This document shows, one piece after another, positions 26,328 to 36,856 of a DNA stretch of 64,000 bases. Source of the stretch: Billgrantia montanilacus (GTDB lineage Bacteria > Pseudomonadota > Gammaproteobacteria > Pseudomonadales > Halomonadaceae); NCBI RefSeq assembly GCF_003336675.1, contig NZ_QPII01000006.1, positions 62,001 to 126,000 on the forward strand. The letters run 5' to 3'. The translations under genes were made by a program, and so were the position numbers. Numbering within the stretch: the stretch's first letter is position 1; every line of letters starts with the position of its first letter. The notes beneath the pieces were generated by a model that was given only the letters and a program-made list of their open reading frames with translations, was not told the DNA's origin and did no database searches.

Positions 26328-28403
26328 GTGAACCGCCACCATTATCCTGACAGCCACGAGGCCGAACTCGCCGAGGCACAGAGTGCTTGTGCAACGGAGC
26401 CCGTCCATATCCCCGGCGCCATCCAGCCAAGCGGTGGCTTGATCAGCTTCGATGCCGATCTCACCATGGTGCGTCAGGTCAGCGCCAACCTGGGAACCCT
26501 GCTGGGTATTCCGGTCGAGCATGCCCTGCGCTCCTCACCCGTCGCGCTGCTGGGCAGCGACCTGCTCAAGCGTATCACCCGCGAACTCGACGAGCGCAGC
26601 AAAGTCCCAGGCACCTTGACGGCGTGTCTGGGCGCCGAGGCGCAAGGTCTCCATGTCACCCCCTACCGCAGCGGTACCCGCGTGGTGGTCGAACTGGAGC
26701 CGCTACCCGCCGAGGATGAGCCTCGGTTGCTGTCGGTACTCAACCGCTGGCTTGCTACGGTACGGGAAGCGGCCACCCCCGACCAGCTGCTGGAGTGGCT
26801 GGTGGAAGAAATCCGCGACCTCACGGGCTTCGACCGGGTCCTGATCTACCGCTTTGATGAGCGCTGGAACGGCAGCGTGACCGCCGAGAGTCGCGGCGAG
26901 GGCATCGGCAGCTTTCTGGGACACCACTTTCCCGCCAGCGACATCCCCCCTCAGGTGCGCGCGCTGTACGACCGCAATTGCCTGCGCAGCATCCCCGATG
27001 CCGCCGCTGCAGCCGTCCCGCTGGTACCCGACAACGACCCTGTCGATGCCACGCCACTCGATCTCTCGCTAGGGGTACTGCGCGCCGTTTCCCCGATCCA
27101 TCAGGAGTATCTCGCCAACATGGACGTGGCCAGCGCCCTCTCGGTGGCACTGCACGATGAAGACGAGGAGCGCCTGGGCGCCCTGCTGAGCTGCCATGCA
27201 TTGGCCACGCCACATCGTCTGTCACCGGGGGTGCGCGATACGGTGCGGGCGCTGGTTCAGATTACCGTTCCCCAGCTGAGGCTGCTGCGCACCCGAACCG
27301 AAAGCCAGCTCATGCAGAAGGTGCAGGTCAGCCGCGAACTGCTACACCAGTCCCACGAACGCTGGATCGATCCTGACCTGATCGTGGCCCAGCGTGGCGA
27401 GGAGTGGCTGGACCTGTTCGCTGCCGACGGCGTGGCCCTCGTCCACCGAGCGCACCAGGGCATCCGTGGATCCGTGCCTGATAAGCCATCACTGAACGCC
27501 ATGGTCGCTTGGTTGAGTGCTCGCCCCCAGGCCCCGGTCGCCTGGTATAGCCACTGCCTCAAGGAGACACCCCTGGCCGCCTGGCACGGACCCAGCAGCG
27601 GGTTGCTCGCCGTGCCACTGCCAATCGACACCGCACAGCCGAGCTGGTTACTGCTGTTTCGCGACGAGGAAATCGAGACGCGCCGCTGGGCCGGCCTGCC
27701 TGAGAAGTACATCGCGTCACGCGGTGAATACAGTGTGCTGGCACCACGCCGCTCCTTCGCCGAATGGCAGGAGAAAGTACGCGATCACTGTCGCGTCTGG
27801 CGTCGCAGTGAACGACGCGCCGCCTCCGACCTCGCCGAAAACCTGGCGGCACTGATTGCCAGCCAAGAGATCCATCTCCTCAATGCCCGCCTGCACGAAG
27901 TCAACGAGCGCCTGGAACGACTCGCCTCGCTGGACAGCCTCACCGGGGTGTGGAACCGCTACCATATCGAGCAGACCCTCGAGAAAGAAATCGCCTCCGC
28001 AACACGCTACGGACGGGATTGCGCACTGCTGCTGCTGGATGTCGATCACTTCAAGGCTGTGAATGACGACCACGGACACGAGATCGGTGACAAGGCGCTG
28101 ATGACGCTGGTTGCCCGGCTGAACACCATGCTTCGCGAGGCCGACCACCTGGGCCGCTGGGGTGGCGAGGAATTCGTTGTGGTGGCGACCGGCACCACAG
28201 CACGTGGCGCCCAGGATCTCGCCGAGCGACTGCGCCAGCGAGTGGCCGAGAGCCACTTCGAAGAGGTCGGTCCCATCACGGTGAGTATCGGGGTGGCCGC
28301 CTGCCGGCCGGGAGACACGGTCAAGACACTGGTCAAGCGCGCCGACCAGGCGATGTATCGTGCCAAGCAGCTCGGTCGCAACGGTGTGTACAGTGTCGAC
28401 TGA
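26328..28403 (+). CDS. Bacteriophytochrome-diguanylate cyclase (PAS-GAF-PHY-GGDEF)
   Basis: Red/far-red photoreceptor with a c-di-GMP synthase output. Cys21 in SACATEPVHIPGAIQPSG is the biliverdin attachment site. The GAF domain has the PASDIPP motif and SPIHQEYLANMDV with the chromophore His. The PHY tongue carries WAG and PRRSF. A coiled-coil linker (~505-530) joins a GGDEF domain with GGEEF near residue 611, an I-site READ five residues before it, and DHFKAVNDDHGH. There is no histidine kinase. I chose GTG 26328 with GAGG 11 bases upstream; TTG 26304 is an alternative without a ribosome site. Confidence 0.92.
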   Translation: MNRHHYPDSHEAELAEAQSACATEPVHIPGAIQPSGGLISFDADLTMVRQVSANLGTLLGIPVEHALRSSPVALLGSDLLKRITRELDERSKVPGTLTACLGAEAQGLHVTPYRSGTRVVVELEPLPAEDEPRLLSVLNRWLATVREAATPDQLLEWLVEEIRDLTGFDRVLIYRFDERWNGSVTAESRGEGIGSFLGHHFPASDIPPQVRALYDRNCLRSIPDAAAAAVPLVPDNDPVDATPLDLSLGVLRAVSPIHQEYLANMDVASALSVALHDEDEERLGALLSCHALATPHRLSPGVRDTVRALVQITVPQLRLLRTRTESQLMQKVQVSRELLHQSHERWIDPDLIVAQRGEEWLDLFAADGVALVHRAHQGIRGSVPDKPSLNAMVAWLSARPQAPVAWYSHCLKETPLAAWHGPSSGLLAVPLPIDTAQPSWLLLFRDEEIETRRWAGLPEKYIASRGEYSVLAPRRSFAEWQEKVRDHCRVWRRSERRAASDLAENLAALIASQEIHLLNARLHEVNERLERLASLDSLTGVWNRYHIEQTLEKEIASATRYGRDCALLLLDVDHFKAVNDDHGHEIGDKALMTLVARLNTMLREADHLGRWGGEEFVVVATGTTARGAQDLAERLRQRVAESHFEEVGPITVSIGVAACRPGDTVKTLVKRADQAMYRAKQLGRNGVYSVD

Positions 28404-28447
28404 GCCCTCCACCAAAGCCGCCTTTCTCACCACGCCGGCAGTGACAT

Positions 28448-28522
28448 CATCGAAGGTCGATACTCAAGGGTTACGGCCGGTGCCGATGACCAAAGCGCCC
28501 CGTTTGGAGGCGCTTTTTTATG
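28448..28522 (+). repeat. Terminator-bearing direct repeat, right copy
   Basis: Copy of the repeat at 25500-25575, 45 bases after the phytochrome stop. The shared core includes ACTCAAGGGT, CGGCCGG and GCCGATGACCAAAGCGCC. Confidence 0.85.
28492..28519 (+). terminator. Rho-independent terminator of the phytochrome gene
   Basis: Stem AAAGCGCCCC against GGAGGCGCTTT with one bulged A, loop GTTT, then a six-T run. Weaker than the acnB copy because of the bulge. Confidence 0.85.
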
Positions 28523-28786
28523 GGCCATCGTCGACGATTTCCCTTATCCATGCCGCCTGATGGCGGCGCCGGCGTACCATTGGTTACCTAAGTGAACTTG
28601 TGGCGAACTCGCGCCGAGGCTACGTTTAGAACGTCATAGGTGGTCATAGCACTGCTTAAGGGCAATACCAACCTCTTGATCAGCCCAGCCGCGTGATCTG
28701 CACGCACCATGTCCGCTCTCTGACCGAATGACTCGATGAAAAAAAAGCCAAGGATATCAAGGCCAAGGGACATCAAGGAGATAAAA
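28523..28786. other. Intergenic leader upstream of the beta-barrel gene
   Basis: About 260 bases with no convincing gene. Base composition becomes A-rich near 28740-28790 (run of A at 28738-28747), as expected of an untranslated leader. No operator was recognised. Confidence 0.4.
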
Positions 28787-29389
28787 ATGTCGACCAAGCG
28801 ACTACTGACTGTTTCGCTCGCCTCTGCCACTCTGTTGACCGCCAATGCCGCATTCTCCAACCCACCCCATCAGCCCTACGCCTATCTCGGCCTGGGTACC
28901 GGCTTCAGTTCCCTGGAAAACGAGCGCGACGAAGTCGACAACTTCATCGAGAGCGGAGGTCGCAACTTCAGCATTGATGATGACGGCAACGTCTGGAAGG
29001 GCTTTGCCGGTTATCAGCTCAACCGCTACCTGGCAGCTGAGATCTTCTACGCCGACCTTGGCAGGGTTCGGTTGCGCGGCCAGGATGGCGCCAGCACCGA
29101 CCTGGAGTCCACCGCCTACGGTGCCAACCTTGTCGGCCAGTTCCCGATAACCCCCTGGTTCAGCCCCTATGCCAAGGTCGGTGCCGCCAGCTGGGAGACC
29201 GACGTCAAGGGCAACCTGGGCGATGCCGAACTGGACCTGCAGGACAACGATGGCTTCGATCCGGTCTACGGGGTCGGCGCCCAGTTCAACTTCAACCCGA
29301 TCATGGTTCGCGCCGAGTATGAGCGCTACGACTTCGATAGCGACTACACCATCGATACCTTCACGGCCTCGGTGGGGTTCCGCTTCTAG
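28787..29389 (+). CDS. Outer-membrane beta-barrel protein (OmpX/OmpA-barrel-like)
   Basis: A 200-residue secreted protein. The signal peptide [20 protein letters not shown] ends near ANAAFS. The mature part alternates hydrophobic and aromatic strands ([42 protein letters not shown]) and ends in the aromatic C-terminal signature GFRF recognised by the BAM complex. About eight strands are likely. ATG 28787 has AAGGAG six bases upstream. The specific function is unknown. Confidence 0.82.
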   Translation: MSTKRLLTVSLASATLLTANAAFSNPPHQPYAYLGLGTGFSSLENERDEVDNFIESGGRNFSIDDDGNVWKGFAGYQLNRYLAAEIFYADLGRVRLRGQDGASTDLESTAYGANLVGQFPITPWFSPYAKVGAASWETDVKGNLGDAELDLQDNDGFDPVYGVGAQFNFNPIMVRAEYERYDFDSDYTIDTFTASVGFRF

Positions 29390-29549
29390 CAGCTTGTCGA
29401 ATTGGCCCGATCATCTTCTGCCGCTACACATGACGCCGGGCCTTGGCCCGGCGTCTTCGGTTTCCTCCGACGAAACGACGACGGTGACCCAGCAGGAACT
29501 GTGGCATCATCGTGTTATCAACCCCAATTCCCCAGGCAAGGAGCCTTGC

Positions 29550-30038
29550 ATGAGCGCCATCATTACGCCCGATATCTGCGACGCCAACCCCGACGTGCAG
29601 GTACTCGACCCCGTCTTCGTCAACTTTGGCGGCCGCGAGGCGTTCTGCGGGCCGGTGCGCACCGTGAAGTGCTTCGAGGACAATTCGCTGGTCAAGGAAG
29701 CCGCTGCCGAACCCGGCGACGGCGCGGTGCTGGTCGTGGATGCCGGTGGCTCGCATCGCTGCGCCATGTTGGGCGACATGGTGGCCGAACAGGCGGCCGA
29801 TAACGGCTGGTCAGGTGTGGTGCTCTACGGCTGTGTTCGCGATGTCGACGTGCTGGCCGAAACCGATCTGGGCGTTCAGGCTCTCGGCGCTCATCCGCGC
29901 AAGAGCGACAAGCGCGGCGAAGGGCAGCGGGACGTACCGGTCACCTTCGCCGGCGTCACCCTGAAGCCCGGCCAGTGGCTGTACGCCGACAACAATGGCA
30001 TCGTGGTCGCCGAAGCGCGTTTGAATCTGGAGGGGTGA
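29550..30038 (+). CDS. rraA: RraA-family protein (RNase E activity regulator RraA)
   Basis: A 162-residue protein matching the RraA fold: [17 protein letters not shown] at the N-terminus and [21 protein letters not shown] with the GGS...GD...A pattern. [14 protein letters not shown] and [11 protein letters not shown] follow. RraA binds RNase E and lowers its activity; some homologues are class II aldolases, so the biochemical call is family-based. ATG 29550 has AAGGAG six bases upstream. REP cluster E starts right after the stop. Confidence 0.9.
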   Translation: MSAIITPDICDANPDVQVLDPVFVNFGGREAFCGPVRTVKCFEDNSLVKEAAAEPGDGAVLVVDAGGSHRCAMLGDMVAEQAADNGWSGVVLYGCVRDVDVLAETDLGVQALGAHPRKSDKRGEGQRDVPVTFAGVTLKPGQWLYADNNGIVVAEARLNLEG

Positions 30039-30045
30039 GGCACCA

Positions 30046-30557
30046 GCGGCAACACCACCGGCAGGCCTGCGGCCTCCAGTCGCGATCTAAAGATTCCTAC
30101 AGGGTAGCAATCGCCTAACACGGCAGGAGAAAGCTGCTGTTGGAGCGCTCGGTTCGGCGCTCCGAGTTTCCATCGCGACTGGCGCCGATAGGCTCCTTGG
30201 CGGAGGCCGCCGCCGCAGGGATAACCGCAACGTTACCGACACCGCCGGGAGGCCTGCGGCCTCCAGTCGCGATCTAAAGATGCTCCTACAGGGTAGCAAT
30301 CGCCTAACACGGCAGGAGAAAGCAGCTGTTGGAGCGCTGCTCCGCATCGCGACTGGCGCCGCCAGGCGCCTTGGCGGAGGCCGCCGCCGCGGCGATAACC
30401 GCAACGTTACCGACACCGCCGGGAGGCCTGCGGCCTCCAGTCGCGATCTAAAGATGCTCCTACAGGGTAGCAATCGCCTAACACGGCAGGGGAAAGCAGC
30501 TGTTGGAGCGCTGCTCCGCATCGCGACTGGCGCCGCCAGGCGCCTTGGCGGCGGCTG
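30046..30557. repeat. REP/BIME cluster E (tandem 174-187-bp units)
   Basis: Six REP cores in the inverted orientation relative to most other clusters: CCTGCGGCCTCCAGTCGCG, a spacer with GCTCCTACAGGGTAGC, then GTTGGAGCGCTGCTCCGC and ATCGCGACTGGCGCC. Units are tandem: the second and third start 174 bases apart (30247, 30421). The first is ~187 because it carries the longer hairpin GAGCGCTCGGTTCGGCGCTC. Confidence 0.92.
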
Positions 30558-30646
30558 CAACGTCAGCGATTATCGCCAACATCGCCCTTGCCTTATCCAC
30601 TTTTCCAATGCCACTCTAACATCATGAATCCCAACGACTCCCAATC

Positions 30647-32530
30647 GTGCTGACACCGTCATCGCTGGCAATGGACGTGCTGCGTAGCCTGCGCGAGCAC
30701 CTGCGTCCCTTGGTCGCGTATCACCTGTTCTTCACCCTGCTCGCTTCGAGCCTGTTGCTGCCATCCGTTGCGTGGACCTTGACCGGTTTGCTGGGCCGTA
30801 TCAGCCAGCCGGTGATCACCAATGCGGAATTGCTCGACCTGTTTCTGACGCCGGCCGGGATTCTCTGGGCACTGGCCGCGATCGCCACGATCTTCGTAGT
30901 GCTCTACCTGCAGCAGGCGGGCATGATCCTGGTCGCGGTGCGCCGGCGCGACAATCACTACCAGCTCGCCTTCATCGCCCTGTGGCAGACCCTGCATCGG
31001 GCGCTTGGTCTGATCGGTTTGGTGATACTCCAGGTGGGGGCCCACCTGTTATTGATGCTGCCGGTGGTACTCCTGCTGGGCTGGTTCTACGACCTGATAA
31101 TCGGCGGCCTGGACTCCTATTACGTGCTTCGGGTGCGTCCCCCTGCCTACTGGCAATACCTGGCCGTCGCCACACCGCTGGTCGTAGCCTGGGCCTTCGT
31201 TGCCGCGACACTCTACTTCCGCTGGATCCTGGCACTGCCCATCGTCACCCTGGAACAGCAATCGCCACTGGCAGCCCTGGCCCGCAGCCGGGAACTGACC
31301 CGTGGCCGCAAGGGCCACGTGGCAATGGTGGTGCTGGTCCTTCTGCTGGTGATCGTCGCCCTGCCCTTCTTCTCCAGCTGGATCTTCGATCGCATCTTCA
31401 CGCCCATGCTCTGGTGGCTGCCGGAACGCAATGCGGTGCTGGTCCCGGCCACGCTGGCCTACCTGACCGGCTATGTGCTGGTGACATTGGCCATTACCTT
31501 CATCGGTATCGCCGCCAACGCGCTGCTCTCGGCCTGTCTCTACCTGCGGCTTGCCCACCAGGAGCCTCGGCCCGCTCCACCGCCGGCGGACGCGCATCCT
31601 GGTCGCCTGGCATGGGGCGTCGAGCTGGGGGTAGTGATCTTCGCCCTGGCCCAGGCCTGGTGGATCGTCAACAGTTTCGAGCTGCGTGATGACGTGACCA
31701 ACATTGCCCACCGCGGCAGTTCCATGACCGCGCCGGAGAACACCCTGGCCGCTATCGAACGGGCTCTCGTGGACCGGGCGGACTACATCGAGATCGATGT
31801 GCGGTTAACGGCTGATGGCGAGGTCGTGCTCTACCATGACCGCAGCCTGCAGAGGCTCGCTGGCGACCCTCGTAACGTCCGCGACCTGACACTGGAGGAG
31901 CTGCGGGCATTCGACGTGGGCAGCTGGTTCGGCGACACCTTCGTCGACGAGCGCATTCCCAGCCTGGACGAAGCGCTACAGGCAGTGAGAGGCCGGAGCG
32001 CCCTGATGATCGACATGAAACCCAATCCGGGCGGTGAGCCGGCGCTGGTTGAGGCGGTACTCGAGGCGATCCAGCGAGAAACGGCGGCAAGAGCGCAGTG
32101 CCTCGACATGCTCTCGCCGGCGCAATCAACGACCCGCTGCGGAGATCCCGATGTGGTCGGCGAAACCCGTGTCGCGGTGATGTCGCCAGGGGTAGTGCAG
32201 ATGGTGAAGGAGCGCGAACCCGAGCTGCGCGTCACCCTGCTGGCCCAACTGGTCATGCCGGGCACCCTGGAGCGCCGCGGCTTCGATGCGCTGGGGCTGC
32301 GACACAATCGTATCACCGATAACGAGATACGCCTGGCCCGCGAGCTGGGCTACGAGGTGCATGCCTGGACGGTGAACGACCGGGCCCGCATGTCACAGCT
32401 GATCGACCTGGGCGTGGACGCCATCATCACGGACTACCCGGACCGCCTCACCGAACTGCTGCGGGACCGGCGTGAGCTCAGCGATGGTGCCCTGCTGCTG
32501 GTCAAGCTGCGCAACTGGTTGCGGAACTAA
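30647..32530 (+). CDS. Membrane-anchored glycerophosphodiester phosphodiesterase
   Basis: A 627-residue protein. The N-terminal ~330 residues form about seven to eight transmembrane segments of the GDPD membrane domain. The C-terminal part (~345-600) is a GDPD catalytic domain with AHRGSSMTAPENT and EIDVRLTADGEVVLYHD (metal and catalytic His/Glu/Asp), then DMKPN and HAWTVND. It would hydrolyse glycerophosphodiesters to glycerol-3-phosphate at the membrane. The start is unclear: GTG 30647 and ATG 30671 both lack a good ribosome site. It stands alone between the REP block and ggt. Confidence 0.87.
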   Translation: MLTPSSLAMDVLRSLREHLRPLVAYHLFFTLLASSLLLPSVAWTLTGLLGRISQPVITNAELLDLFLTPAGILWALAAIATIFVVLYLQQAGMILVAVRRRDNHYQLAFIALWQTLHRALGLIGLVILQVGAHLLLMLPVVLLLGWFYDLIIGGLDSYYVLRVRPPAYWQYLAVATPLVVAWAFVAATLYFRWILALPIVTLEQQSPLAALARSRELTRGRKGHVAMVVLVLLLVIVALPFFSSWIFDRIFTPMLWWLPERNAVLVPATLAYLTGYVLVTLAITFIGIAANALLSACLYLRLAHQEPRPAPPPADAHPGRLAWGVELGVVIFALAQAWWIVNSFELRDDVTNIAHRGSSMTAPENTLAAIERALVDRADYIEIDVRLTADGEVVLYHDRSLQRLAGDPRNVRDLTLEELRAFDVGSWFGDTFVDERIPSLDEALQAVRGRSALMIDMKPNPGGEPALVEAVLEAIQRETAARAQCLDMLSPAQSTTRCGDPDVVGETRVAVMSPGVVQMVKEREPELRVTLLAQLVMPGTLERRGFDALGLRHNRITDNEIRLARELGYEVHAWTVNDRARMSQLIDLGVDAIITDYPDRLTELLRDRRELSDGALLLVKLRNWLRN

Positions 32531-32546
32531 TCCTCAATCCCCGTTC

Positions 32547-34376
32547 TCAGTCCCCCATGACCACCCCTTCACGCCGGGGATCGGCACCGCCGAAGAAGCC
32601 CTCTTCGGTTCTCATGATCGCCTGCAGGCCACTGGTCAGCTCACGCTCGCTGGCCTCGTGGCCGAGCTCGTTCAGCGCTTCCAATATCGCCGGGTCGAAG
32701 CGCCCCTCTTCAAGAAAAGCCGGGCCGCCGAGCGTAATGGCATGGGGCAGGTCCAGTGCCTCCTGGGCATTCAATCCCCAGTCGAGCATCGCCACCAGCG
32801 CCTTGGCGGTGTAGTGGATGATGGCCGCGCCACCGGGCGAGCCAAGGCTTGCGATCAGCTCGTCGCTCTCGCGGTCGAAGACCAGGGTCGGACTCATGCT
32901 AGAACGCGGCCGCTTGCCGGCTTCCACCCGGTTGGCGATCGGCGTGCCGTCAGCATCCAGGGGGCGGAAGGAGAAGTCGGTCAGCTCATTGTTGAGCAGG
33001 TAGCCACCCGGCTGGCCTGTTCCGCCATCGGCCAGCATCCGCGAACCGAATGCCGATTCGATGGTGGTGGTCATGGCCAGGCCATTGCCTTCCTCATCGA
33101 TGATACTGATGTGACTGGTGCCGTATTCCGGCTGATTCGGCTGCACCGCCCAGGTGGTTTCGACATCGCCGGGATTGCCCGGCGAGGCGCCATCCGGGCC
33201 CATGCTCTGCTCTTCGATGAGCTGGGCACGCAAGGCCAGGTAGTCGGGTTCAAGCATGGCGCTCCAGCTCCCACCCGGGGCATCGACGAAGTCCGGGTCG
33301 GCGATGTACCTTCCTCGGTCGGCAAAGGCGAGACGCGACGCTTCGAGGAAGCGATGCAGCCATTCGGCACTTGGCTGCCCCTCTTCCAGGGGCGTCTCCA
33401 GGTCCGGCAGATGCTCCATGGTCCCGAGGATCTGCATGACGGTCAGGTGGCCAGACGACGGAGGCGGAAAGCCGCAGACACGGTACGCCAACCAGTCGGT
33501 GCAGATGGGATCGCGCTGCTTGGTGACATAGGTCGCCATGTCTTCCAGGCTGATGGCACCCGGGCGCCCGGGGTGACCCTGAACCCGCTGTACCAGGTCC
33601 TCGGCGATATCGCCGGTATGCATCGCCTTGCTGCCTTGCTCGGCAATATCGCGCAGGATCGAGCCCAGTGCGGGGTTCTTGAGCAGGTGCCCCTCCTCGA
33701 GCGGCTCTCCGTCCTCTGTGTAGTAGAAGGTGCCGGCCAGGGCGTCGTCGCGCAGGCGCTCTTCTCCGGCCAGGCTGGTGTGCAGCCGATGACTGACGGG
33801 AAACCCCTCCTCGGCGAGGGTAATGGCCGGGGTGAACAGTTCTGCCCAAGGCAGCTTGCCGTACGCCTCGTGTGCTTTCTCCAGCATGCGCACGGTGCCA
33901 GGCACACCAACGGAAAGCCCGCTGGCCGCGGCATCCATGAATTCGAGCGGTTCACCATCCCCATTGAGGAACAGGGATTCAGTGGCAGCTCTCGGGGCGG
34001 TTTCGCGGCCGTCGAAGGCCGTCACGTCACTGCCGTCGTAATGCATCAGGAAAGCGCCGCCACCGATGCCGCTGGACTGGGGCTCGACAAGAGTAAGCAC
34101 CATCTGCACGGCAATGGCGGCGTCCACCGCCGAACCACCTGCCTTGAGCACCTGATAACCGGCATCCGTGGCAAGCGGGTTGGCCGCTGCCACCGCGAAA
34201 CGCTCGGTCGCCCAGCCAGGCTTTTCGCTGTAGCCGGACGCCCTCTCCGGTTCGATGGCGGGGGCCTCGTACTGAAACGCAGCGTCGGCAAGGGCAGCGA
34301 CCGGCATGCCCAGCATCGCTGCCGATACGACAATGCCTAACCATTTGCGACGCGGGGAAACTGTCTGGTAATCCAT
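32547..34376 (-). CDS. ggt: Gamma-glutamyltransferase (periplasmic)
   Basis: Cleaves gamma-glutamyl bonds of glutathione and related compounds. The 609-residue proenzyme has a signal peptide (WLGIVVSAAMLGMPVAALA, cleavage near residue 31). It autocleaves before the catalytic Thr420 in PEYGTSHISII. SSGIGGGAFLMHYD, GSPGGAAIIHYTAKAL and RPRSSMSPT complete the family set. It is transcribed leftward after ppsA but separated from it by a terminator, so probably an independent unit. Confidence 0.95.
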   Translation of the reverse strand: MDYQTVSPRRKWLGIVVSAAMLGMPVAALADAAFQYEAPAIEPERASGYSEKPGWATERFAVAAANPLATDAGYQVLKAGGSAVDAAIAVQMVLTLVEPQSSGIGGGAFLMHYDGSDVTAFDGRETAPRAATESLFLNGDGEPLEFMDAAASGLSVGVPGTVRMLEKAHEAYGKLPWAELFTPAITLAEEGFPVSHRLHTSLAGEERLRDDALAGTFYYTEDGEPLEEGHLLKNPALGSILRDIAEQGSKAMHTGDIAEDLVQRVQGHPGRPGAISLEDMATYVTKQRDPICTDWLAYRVCGFPPPSSGHLTVMQILGTMEHLPDLETPLEEGQPSAEWLHRFLEASRLAFADRGRYIADPDFVDAPGGSWSAMLEPDYLALRAQLIEEQSMGPDGASPGNPGDVETTWAVQPNQPEYGTSHISIIDEEGNGLAMTTTIESAFGSRMLADGGTGQPGGYLLNNELTDFSFRPLDADGTPIANRVEAGKRPRSSMSPTLVFDRESDELIASLGSPGGAAIIHYTAKALVAMLDWGLNAQEALDLPHAITLGGPAFLEEGRFDPAILEALNELGHEASERELTSGLQAIMRTEEGFFGGADPRREGVVMGD

Positions 34377-34423
34377 GAGCTGGGCCCTCGGTAACTCCGT
34401 GTAAGAGGTTTACAGCATAGGCG

Positions 34424-34457
34424 AAAAAAGGCCCGTTTGACGACAATCAAACGGGCC
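34424..34457 (-). terminator. Rho-independent terminator of ppsA
   Basis: 11-bp perfect stem GGCCCGTTTGA (34430-34440) / TCAAACGGGCC (34447-34457), loop CGACAA. On the minus strand it is followed by six T (34429-34424). It lies 27 bases beyond the ppsA stop and before ggt. Confidence 0.92.
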
Positions 34458-34483
34458 CTTGGGGTGAGATTATGTTATCGCAA

Positions 34484-36856
34484 TTACTCTATCGTTTCAC
34501 CCGCCAGCATGAACCAGGTTTCCAGTACCGCATCGGGGTTCAAGGATACCGAGTCAATGCCCTGCTCCATCAGCCATTTGGCCAGATCGGGGTGGTCGGA
34601 GGGGCCCTGCCCGCAGATGCCCACGTACTTGCCCTGGGCCTTGCAGGCCTGGATCGCCATGCTCAGTAGTTTGAGCACCGCCGGGTTCCGCTCATCGAAG
34701 AGGTGAGCAACGATGCCGGAGTCGCGGTCGAGGCCCAGGGTCAACTGGGTCAGGTCGTTGGAGCCGATGGAGAAGCCGTCGAAGTATTCGAGGAACTCGT
34801 CGGCGAGCAGCGCGTTGGCCGGCAGCTCGCACATCATGATCACCTTGAGCCCATTGTCGCCCCGGGCCAGGCCGTTGGCGGCGAGCAGCTCGACCACTTC
34901 CCGCGCCTCGTCGGTGGTGCGCACGAAGGGCACCATGATCTCGACGTTGTCGAGGCCCATCTCGTCGCGGACGCGCTTGAGCGCCTTGCACTCCAGTTCA
35001 AAACAGGGCCGGAAGGCGTCCGAGATGTAGCGTGAGGCGCCGCGGAAGCCCAGCATGGGGTTCTCTTCGCCGGGCTCGTAGAGCTTGCCACCGATCAGGT
35101 TCTCGTATTCGTTGGACTTGAAGTCCGACAGGCGCACGATGACACGCTGCGGATGGAAGGCGGCCGCCAGGGTCGAGATCCCCTCGACCAGCTTGTCGAC
35201 GTAGAAGGTCACCGGGTCGGCGTAGCCGGCAGTGCGCATGTCGATGGTCTGCTGTAACTCCAGCGGCAGGGTGTCGTACTCGAGCAACGCCTTGGGGTGG
35301 ACGCCGATCATCCGATTGATGATGAACTCCAGGCGCGCCAGGCCGACGCCGGCATGGGGCAGCCCGGCGAAGCCGAAGGCACGATCCGGGTTGCCCACGT
35401 TCATCATGATCTTGAAGGGAATCTCGGGCATGGCGTCAACGGTAGAGACACGGCGGTCGTAATCGAGCAGGCCCTCGTAGACGTGACCGGCATCGCCTTC
35501 GGCACAGGAGACAGTGACGTCGCGACCATCCTGGAGGATGTCGGTGGCATCGCCACAGCCCACTACCGCCGGGATGCCCAGCTCACGGGCGATGATCGCC
35601 GCATGACAAGTGCGGCCGCCGCGGTTGGTGACGATAGCCGAGGCGCGCTTCATGATCGGCTCCCAGTCGGGATCGGTCATGTCGGTGACCAGCACGTCGC
35701 CGGGCTTGACCTTGTCCATATCGTCCGGTGAGAAAACGATCTTCACCGCACCACGCCCGATGCGCTGGCCGATGGCCCGGCCGGTGACCAGTGTGCGTCC
35801 CTTCTCCTTGAGGTGGAAGCGCTCCAGCTTACCGCCCTCGAGCTGGGAAACCACGGTTTCAGGCCGCGCCTGGACGATGTAAAGTTCGCCGTCGTCACCA
35901 TCCAGCGCCCACTCGATGTCCATGGGTCGGCCGTAGTGCTCCTCGATGGTCATCGCCTGGCGCGCCAGGGCCATGACCTGCTCATCGTTGATGCAGAAGC
36001 AAGCGCGATCCTTCAGGGGAACATCGACGGTGGAGACCGACTTGCCGGCGCTGGCATCGTCGCCGTAGACCATCTTGATCAGCTTGGAGCCGAGGTTGCG
36101 GCGCAGTACCGCTGGGCGGCCGGCGGCCAGGGTCGGCTTGTGCACGTAGAACTCGTCAGGATTGACCGAGCCCTGCACCACGGTCTCGCCCAGCCCCCAA
36201 GAGGCCGTGACGAACACCGCATCGCGGTAGCCGGACTCGGTATCCAGGGTGAACATCACACCGCTCGACCCGGTTTCGGAACGCACCATTTTCTGGATGC
36301 CCGCCGAGAGTGCGACGTTCTCGTGGGCGTAGCCACGGTGCACCCGGTAGGAAATGGCGCGGTCGTTGAACAGTGAGGCGAAGACCTCATGCACGGCGCG
36401 CTTGATGTTGTCGAAGCCTTCGATGTTGAGGAAGGTTTCCTGCTGGCCGGCGAAGGAGGCATCGGGGAGGTCTTCGGCGGTGGCTGAGCTGCGCACTGCC
36501 GCCTTGAGATTGGGGTGCTGGGTGGCCAGCTTGTCGTAGGCAGTGCGCAGGTGTTCCTCGAAGATGGGCGGTAGCGGCGTGTCGATCACCCACTGGCGAA
36601 TCTCGGCACCCACCCGCGACAGCTCGGTGACGTCATCGACGTCGAGCCGGTTGAGGGCCTGGTTGATACGCTCGTTGAGCCCCTCGTGGGCCAGGAATTC
36701 GCGGTAGGCGTGGGCTGTGGTGGCGAAACCGCCGGGAACGGTGACACCGGCTCCCGACAGGTTTGAGATCATCTCACCGAGGGAGGCGTTCTTGCCGCCG
36801 ACCCGTTCCACGTCGTCCATGCCGAGCTGATCGAACCACAGGATGTAATCTTCCAC
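34484..36856 (-). CDS. ppsA: Phosphoenolpyruvate synthase
   Basis: Converts pyruvate, ATP and water to PEP, AMP and phosphate in gluconeogenesis. The 790-residue product begins [20 protein letters not shown] (ATP-grasp), has the phospho-His motif [17 protein letters not shown] (~residue 420) and the C-terminal PEP domain with [17 protein letters not shown]. The start is GTG 36856 behind a GGGGG-rich ribosome site. It is divergent from ppsR, its regulator, across 235 bases. Confidence 0.97.
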   Translation of the reverse strand: MEDYILWFDQLGMDDVERVGGKNASLGEMISNLSGAGVTVPGGFATTAHAYREFLAHEGLNERINQALNRLDVDDVTELSRVGAEIRQWVIDTPLPPIFEEHLRTAYDKLATQHPNLKAAVRSSATAEDLPDASFAGQQETFLNIEGFDNIKRAVHEVFASLFNDRAISYRVHRGYAHENVALSAGIQKMVRSETGSSGVMFTLDTESGYRDAVFVTASWGLGETVVQGSVNPDEFYVHKPTLAAGRPAVLRRNLGSKLIKMVYGDDASAGKSVSTVDVPLKDRACFCINDEQVMALARQAMTIEEHYGRPMDIEWALDGDDGELYIVQARPETVVSQLEGGKLERFHLKEKGRTLVTGRAIGQRIGRGAVKIVFSPDDMDKVKPGDVLVTDMTDPDWEPIMKRASAIVTNRGGRTCHAAIIARELGIPAVVGCGDATDILQDGRDVTVSCAEGDAGHVYEGLLDYDRRVSTVDAMPEIPFKIMMNVGNPDRAFGFAGLPHAGVGLARLEFIINRMIGVHPKALLEYDTLPLELQQTIDMRTAGYADPVTFYVDKLVEGISTLAAAFHPQRVIVRLSDFKSNEYENLIGGKLYEPGEENPMLGFRGASRYISDAFRPCFELECKALKRVRDEMGLDNVEIMVPFVRTTDEAREVVELLAANGLARGDNGLKVIMMCELPANALLADEFLEYFDGFSIGSNDLTQLTLGLDRDSGIVAHLFDERNPAVLKLLSMAIQACKAQGKYVGICGQGPSDHPDLAKWLMEQGIDSVSLNPDAVLETWFMLAGETIE

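Noticed and set aside
32472..34340. Plus-strand open frame of ~620 codons opposite ggt
   Set aside because: Antisense to Ggt with signal peptide and catalytic Thr; the mirror frame has no plausible family.
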